64,000 nt of DNA from Lichenostomus cassidix (Eukaryota; Chordata; Aves; Passeriformes; Meliphagidae), in the NCBI GenBank assembly GCA_008360975.2, contig CM039184.1, positions 57,130,797 through 57,194,796 on the forward strand, in the 5' to 3' direction. Under the pieces are notes generated by a model. The model saw only the letters and a list, made by a program, of their open reading frames with translations. It did not search any database and was not told the DNA's origin. The translations under genes were made by a program, and so were the position numbers. Numbering within the stretch: position 1 is the first letter of the stretch; each line of letters begins with the position of its first letter. Shown one piece after another: positions 62,501-64,000 of this stretch.

Positions 62501-63434
62501 GTGCCACTGCTGAGGTCGCTGCTGGCACTGCTGTGAGCAGGAGCAGCCTGGTTCCTGTCCATGGTCACACTGCTGCACCCCTCTGGCTCTGACCTTCCCG
62601 CTGATTTCCCTGTCCTCAGCTCCTGGCTCATTCCCATCATCCCCTCCCTGCGCTGCAGGCTGACATCCAGAGGGTTTGCCCATCCCAAAGGACAGCTGTC
62701 AGAACCCAGAGGATTCCCCAGCCCCTTTCCCCGCACACCCCTGCGGGTTGTGGTTTCATCCCACGACAGTCTCTTGTGCAGCTGAGGGGTTCTGTCCTTC
62801 CCTAACCTGGGATCTTTGGGATCATCCTCCTTCCCAGTCACCCTGGAATCTTTGGGATCATCCTCCTTCCCACTCAGCCCTGGGGAAGCCTCCCCAGGCT
62901 CTCTGCAGGAGGCTGTGGGGGAAGCAGGATGGCTGAGGCTGGCAGCGAGATCCTCTGCCCGAGCCAGCAGCTCCCGCAGCTCCTGCAGAGCCCCAGATCC
63001 CATGGAGGAATGGCCTTCCTGCCCCTCGCTGCAGCTCTGGGATGCTCTGTGCAATTCCCTGCCATCCCTGACCCCAGAGAGCAGCCCAGCAGCCCAGCCC
63101 TGCAGGCTGCTCCTCGAGCTCTCAGGGTCACTTTTCCCAGCAATCCAGGGACTCTCCCTGCCCGAGGAGCAGCTGGGAGGATCCAGCTTTGCCCCAGTGG
63201 AATATTCTGCATCCCAGGGCATGGAGGATGCAGCAGCCACTTCCAGCTGGGGGTCTGGCACACTGCCCTGGCTCACTGGGACATCTCCCAAGAGCCTGGG
63301 GAAGGTGGGAGAGAGATCCTGAGGGGACAGAAGGTCTGAGCCACCCTCAGAGCCCAGGGGAATGGAAATGCTCAGGGTGGAGATGTTGGAGTTGAAGCTC
63401 GATTGGGACATCTCAAAGGCTGGCAGCAATTCAC
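38540..63434 (-). CDS. ALMS1: ALMS1, 3' half (14 exons), 5' part beyond the window
   Basis: ALMS1 is a large centrosome and ciliary basal-body protein, lost in Alstrom syndrome. Exons, in mRNA order, are 63434-62103, 61545-61424, 56637-54864, 53952-53815, 52868-52737, 52046-51957, 50580-49436, 48187-48076, 47210-46974, 45213-44975, 44476-44242, 44021-43955, 42618-42519 and 38584-38540 (stop at 38542-38540). Every junction is GT-AG and all phases agree, coding for about 1,921 residues; the human protein is about 4,170. Diagnostic blocks are [52 protein letters not shown] and [15 protein letters not shown], ending in the ALMS motif ([20 protein letters not shown]). The order and content follow mammalian ALMS1 as I recall it. 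The long linker parts are diverged and carry repeats not known from mammals. Confidence 0.93.
38666..38765 (-). mobile_element. CR1 3' fragment, antisense
   Basis: GGAATCCCAGCCTGGTTGGG, CAGTGCCACCCCTGCCCAGG, CCAATGCCCAGCCTGC. Confidence 0.82.
39070..39205 (+). repeat. Degenerate ATAAATCAGG(A/G)ATAAA repeat
   Basis: Several imperfect copies of GGAATAAATCAGGGATCAA with an AACAAACAAACAA run in the middle. Lies in the last ALMS1 intron. Confidence 0.75.
40338..40460 (+). mobile_element. CR1 3' fragment
   Basis: AGTGTCCAAGGCCAGGCTGG, CCCTGCCATGGCTGGGGTGG, CCTTTCCAATCCAATCCATT. Confidence 0.88.
40500..40888 (+). mobile_element. CR1 fragment, long copy, inverse of 34495-34905
   Basis: CCCAGGAGAGGCTGAGGGAG, TGCTGCCAGGAGGGGACAGC, GGATGTGGCACTTGGGGACA, CAATGATTCCATGATTC. 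Confidence 0.92.
42285..42500 (-). repeat. Minisatellite, about 38-bp unit x 6, beside the ALMS-motif exon
   Basis: Gene-strand units read CACATCCCTGCTGCTCAGGG then a GTCACAGACAGCAATTC variant. The first (partial) unit lies about 20 bp after the splice donor. Confidence 0.93.
42519..42618 (-). CDS. ALMS1: ALMS1 exon: core of the ALMS motif
   Basis: It encodes [20 protein letters not shown] then [13 protein letters not shown], almost the mammalian sequence. The acceptor is CTCCAG|G and the donor ACT|GTGAGT. A minisatellite begins within about 20-30 bp of the donor. Confidence 0.96.
43063..43118 (-). mobile_element. CR1 tail remnant, antisense
   Basis: AGTCATGGAATGGTTTGGGT then CCATGGGCAGGGACTCCTTC. 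Confidence 0.65.
43210..43385 (-). mobile_element. CR1 fragment, antisense, divergent
   Basis: GGAATCACAGTGTGACTGAG, CACCTCTGGAGGTCACCTAT, GCTCAGAGCAGGGCTAATTC, a CR1 subfamily that differs from the GTCCAAGG type. Confidence 0.7.
43955..44021 (-). CDS. ALMS1: ALMS1 exon: basic segment before the ALMS motif
   Basis: A 67-nt exon encoding [20 protein letters not shown] plus K, equivalent to ISKKEMIQRSK in humans. The acceptor is GCTTAG|GT and the donor AG|GTAACA. It was found by its phase (1 to 2) and similarity. Confidence 0.92.
44242..44476 (-). CDS. ALMS1: ALMS1 exon: [10 protein letters not shown] block and Gln-rich repeat
   Basis: It opens [20 protein letters not shown] and then turns into repeats of LLKSQQEQ (about 44280-44370), a coiled-coil-like glutamine-rich stretch. 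The acceptor CCCCCAG|GAG is preferred over an upstream CTCCAG because only it joins in phase with the preceding exon. Confidence 0.92.
44574..44662 (+). repeat. Tandem duplication, about 48 bp x 2
   Basis: CTTGGGTGTGATATAAAATC followed by TCCTG occurs twice, 48 bp apart, in an ALMS1 intron. Confidence 0.9.
44975..45213 (-). CDS. ALMS1: ALMS1 exon: WFEPW...[10 protein letters not shown] block
   Basis: It encodes [18 protein letters not shown], later [20 protein letters not shown], the same order as in mammals, then VKLTLQ at CAG|GTGAGG. Phase runs from 1 to 0. Confidence 0.95.
45214..46973. other. ALMS1 intron with CR1, no gene
   Basis: Holds the CR1 at 45530, an (AAATA)n run near 46531-46549 and a short repeat of AAAAATCTTCTGGGA near 46650-46690. 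Nothing else is recognisable. Confidence 0.7.
45530..45835 (+). mobile_element. CR1 3' fragment, long
   Basis: GGGATGTTGGGAAGGAATTG, CCCAGAGAAGCTGTGGCTGT, AGTGTCCAAGGCCAGGTGGG, CCAACCCATTCCATGACTCC. Confidence 0.92.
46974..47210 (-). CDS. ALMS1: ALMS1 exon: DVGVTFPTP block
   Basis: It opens [20 protein letters not shown] then PTP, nearly identical to the mammalian block, followed by a diverged G/Q-rich stretch. The donor G|GTCAGC carries the uncommon C at +3. Phase runs from 1 to 1. Confidence 0.94.
48076..48187 (-). CDS. ALMS1: ALMS1 exon: serine stretch and MLDKGVQAG
   Basis: It encodes [20 protein letters not shown], then [12 protein letters not shown], matching HMLNKGIQAG in humans. The acceptor is TTCTAG|CAC and the donor G|GTGAGG. 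Phase runs from 0 to 1. Confidence 0.93.
48463..48552 (+). mobile_element. CR1 internal fragment
   Basis: GGCTTCCCAGTGGGAAAGGG, GGAATGAGGGATTGCTGGCT, the inverse of the segment inside the 37.5-kb and 58.5-kb copies. Confidence 0.85.
49330..49435 (+). repeat. Short tandem repeats at the ALMS1 49436 donor
   Basis: CTCAGTGACAC recurs with about 28 bp spacing (49392-49433), and TTGGATCAGAATATTCC occurs twice (about 49339-49375). Confidence 0.75.
49436..50580 (-). CDS. ALMS1: ALMS1 exon: [14 protein letters not shown] and STIDTARL domain
   Basis: This 1,145-nt exon contains [38 protein letters not shown] and [20 protein letters not shown], the best-conserved landmarks of the ALMS1 C-terminal half. 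A 20-residue segment ([20 protein letters not shown]) is duplicated in tandem at 49838-49957. The acceptor is TTCCAG|AG and the donor CAG|GTATGT. Confidence 0.96.
49838..49957 (-). repeat. ALMS1: Coding 60-nt tandem duplication in ALMS1
   Basis: Two 20-residue copies: [20 protein letters not shown] and [20 protein letters not shown]. Confidence 0.95.
50885..51040 (-). mobile_element. CR1 3' fragment, antisense
   Basis: GGTTGGCTGGGAAAGGACCT, CCACTATCCCAGGGTGCTCC, GGGCCTGGACACTCCC. Confidence 0.82.
51957..52046 (-). CDS. ALMS1: ALMS1 small exon (90 nt)
   Basis: It reads [20 protein letters not shown] then LPGLFIPDP. The acceptor is GCTGCAG|CT and the donor G|GTAACT. It is needed to keep phase 1 on both sides and was identified mostly by that fit, so support is moderate. 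Confidence 0.75.
52390..52560 (-). mobile_element. CR1 3' fragment, antisense
   Basis: GGAATCCTGGCATGGTTGGG, CCCTGCCATGGCAGGGACAC, CAACCTGGCCTTGGACACTT. Confidence 0.92.
52737..52868 (-). CDS. ALMS1: ALMS1 small exon (132 nt)
   Basis: It reads [20 protein letters not shown] and ends HRVPLLHPS. The acceptor is CTGCAG|GG and the donor G|GTAATT, both in phase 1. Similarity to mammals is weak; the phase fit is exact. Confidence 0.75.
52945..53068 (+). mobile_element. CR1 3' fragment
   Basis: GGCAGTGCCCAAGGCCAGCT, CCCTGCCATGGCAGGGGTGG, CAACCCAACCATTCCATGAT. Confidence 0.92.
53815..53952 (-). CDS. ALMS1: ALMS1 exon: [16 protein letters not shown] block
   Basis: It encodes [20 protein letters not shown], closely matching TLPYKPSGSTKMYYVP in humans, then an acidic stretch. 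The acceptor CCCCAG|CC is chosen because later AGs break either this block or the phase. The donor is G|GTATTT. Confidence 0.93.
54270..54342 (+). repeat. Tandem duplication, about 34 bp x 2
   Basis: GGAGCAGGGATGTGT-TCTCAA followed by CAATAAAAG, twice. Confidence 0.88.
54864..56637 (-). CDS. ALMS1: ALMS1 large exon (1,774 nt) with 13-residue repeat array
   Basis: It opens [20 protein letters not shown] after TTTTCCAG and ends at CAACCTG|GTGAGC. Residues from 56454 down to 56152 form eight head-to-tail units like [13 protein letters not shown] (one shortened to ten). The rest is Ser/Pro/Glu-rich, low in similarity, and uninterrupted for 591 codons. Confidence 0.92.
56152..56454 (-). repeat. 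ALMS1: Coding minisatellite: eight copies of a 39-nt unit in ALMS1
   Basis: Seven 13-residue units and one 10-residue unit account exactly for 303 nt. Consensus LQ(E/D)xQ(L/V/M)KPW(R/S/N)xAE. Tryptophan changes to Cys or Ser toward the C-terminal end of the array. Confidence 0.95.
57125..57213 (+). repeat. (TA)n-rich tract
   Basis: TATATATA runs mixed with AAATATA, about 90 bp nearly free of G and C. Confidence 0.93.
57230..57478 (+). mobile_element. CR1 3' fragment, second subfamily
   Basis: CTCAAGCTGCACCAGAGTAC, GGATTTTAGGAAAAACTTCT, CATGGAAAGGGTTAGCAAGC, TCTTTTCCAACCTAAGTGAT. Confidence 0.9.
58438..58762 (-). mobile_element. CR1 3' fragment, antisense, young-looking
   Basis: CTGCCATGGGCAGGGACAAT through CATTCCCAGCTCTCCCAGCC. 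Nearly identical to the copy at 37460. Confidence 0.92.
60235..60734 (+). repeat. AT-rich segment between 36-bp direct repeats
   Basis: ATTCCAGCCCAGATATGCAT plus TTTATA-ATGAACTA occurs at 60235-60270 and 60699-60734 with two differences. The 428 bp between is AT-rich and unlike its CR1-rich surroundings. Its nature is unknown. Confidence 0.75.
61424..61545 (-). CDS. ALMS1: ALMS1 exon: WVKLKLSQG block
   Basis: It encodes [20 protein letters not shown] then [10 protein letters not shown] and RKSAPAK. Charged helix. The acceptor is CTGGCAG|CC and the donor AAG|GTAAAA. Phase runs from 1 to 0. Confidence 0.93.
62103..63434 (-). CDS. ALMS1: ALMS1 large exon (1,332 nt), first one in the window
   Basis: It opens [20 protein letters not shown] and closes [17 protein letters not shown] at [15 protein letters not shown] recalls the same words in mammalian ALMS1. 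The middle is Ser/Pro/Asp-rich and repeats [20 protein letters not shown] once. Upstream exons lie beyond position 64000. Confidence 0.92.
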
Positions 63435-64000
63435 CTGCAAAAAACACAACATTCATTAATTTGGAGGCTCCACAACACTGCTGCATCAGCAAATACCCTT
63501 TCCTGGACTAGAGGGAGAGGAGATATCAAATACTGGAATATTTATATTCCAAATATTTAGGACAGTTTTTAGAATGAGACCTGAACTAAGATTTCCGTAA
63601 GAATTGTCTCCTGAAAGGAATCCTATGCACATTTTCACATTTTAATGATTTATGGGAAAGTCCCTGAGGCCACCTCAACCCTACCTGAGCACCCAGGAAT
63701 GATTAACCCTGGTAATGCCACACTGATTTGGTTGATGAGGATGATGATGATATTGGGTGGATGATTTAGGAACAGATCTGGTCAGTTATAAAAACACTGA
63801 CAACTTTTTGTCACACTGAACACACCAAGAAATCCCAGAATGAAAAAGAAACCAAGATTTATTCCCCTCCCTGGAAGAGAAAGCCTGGTCCCATTGCTTC
63901 AATCCCAAGATAAAAACCATGTCCTTCTGAAGGACTCTTGGAAGAACAGAAATAAAGGGAATAAAGACACAATGTCCCTGCACTGCCCCATATCACCAAT
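63435..64000. other. ALMS1 intron continuing beyond the window
   Basis: No exon recognised. The preceding coding exon must end in phase 1 and lies past position 64000. Confidence 0.7.

Overview
The window looks like avian nuclear DNA, most likely from a GC-rich bird microchromosome. The evidence is multi-exon genes with GT-AG introns, about thirty 3' fragments of CR1 retroposons (the dominant LINE of birds), many G/C-rich minisatellites and one CpG island. I cannot name the species. Two protein-coding genes account for all the coding sequence I can support. Both are on the minus strand, one behind the other.

Region 1 (about 6.4-32.2 kb) is a complete ADAM metalloprotease gene of the ADAM12/13/19/33 group, best matched to ADAM33 (called ADAM13 in frogs and chicken). 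I placed 22 coding exons whose splice phases chain without a break from the signal-peptide ATG at 32151 to a TGA at 6394-6392, predicting about 920 residues. The protein has a prodomain with a cysteine switch, a furin site, a zinc protease with intact [12 protein letters not shown], disintegrin, cysteine-rich and EGF-like domains, one membrane span and a long proline-rich tail. A CpG island (about 31.65-32.42 kb) marks the promoter.

Region 2 (about 38.2-63.4 kb, continuing past the right edge) is the 3' half of ALMS1, the Alstrom syndrome centrosome/basal-body protein. Fourteen exons chain in phase and encode about 1,921 C-terminal residues, ending in the ALMS motif. The largest exon holds an array of 13-residue repeats.

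Region 3: the first 6.4 kb lies downstream of ADAM33 and the 32.2-38.2 kb stretch lies between the genes. Both hold CR1 fragments, simple repeats and possible LTR remnants, and no supportable gene.

The most unusual structure is a recurring pattern. Several introns of both genes begin with a tandem repeat at or within about 25 bp of the 5' splice site. In the clearest cases (ADAM33 exons 5, 14 and 19) the repeat unit contains the splice donor itself, so extra donor-like sites are stacked behind the real one. At exon 14 the array also carries copies of the exon's last bases behind acceptor-like tracts. The two genes have no evident shared pathway (cell-surface protease versus cilium base). In mammals they lie on different chromosomes, so their adjacency is itself worth checking.
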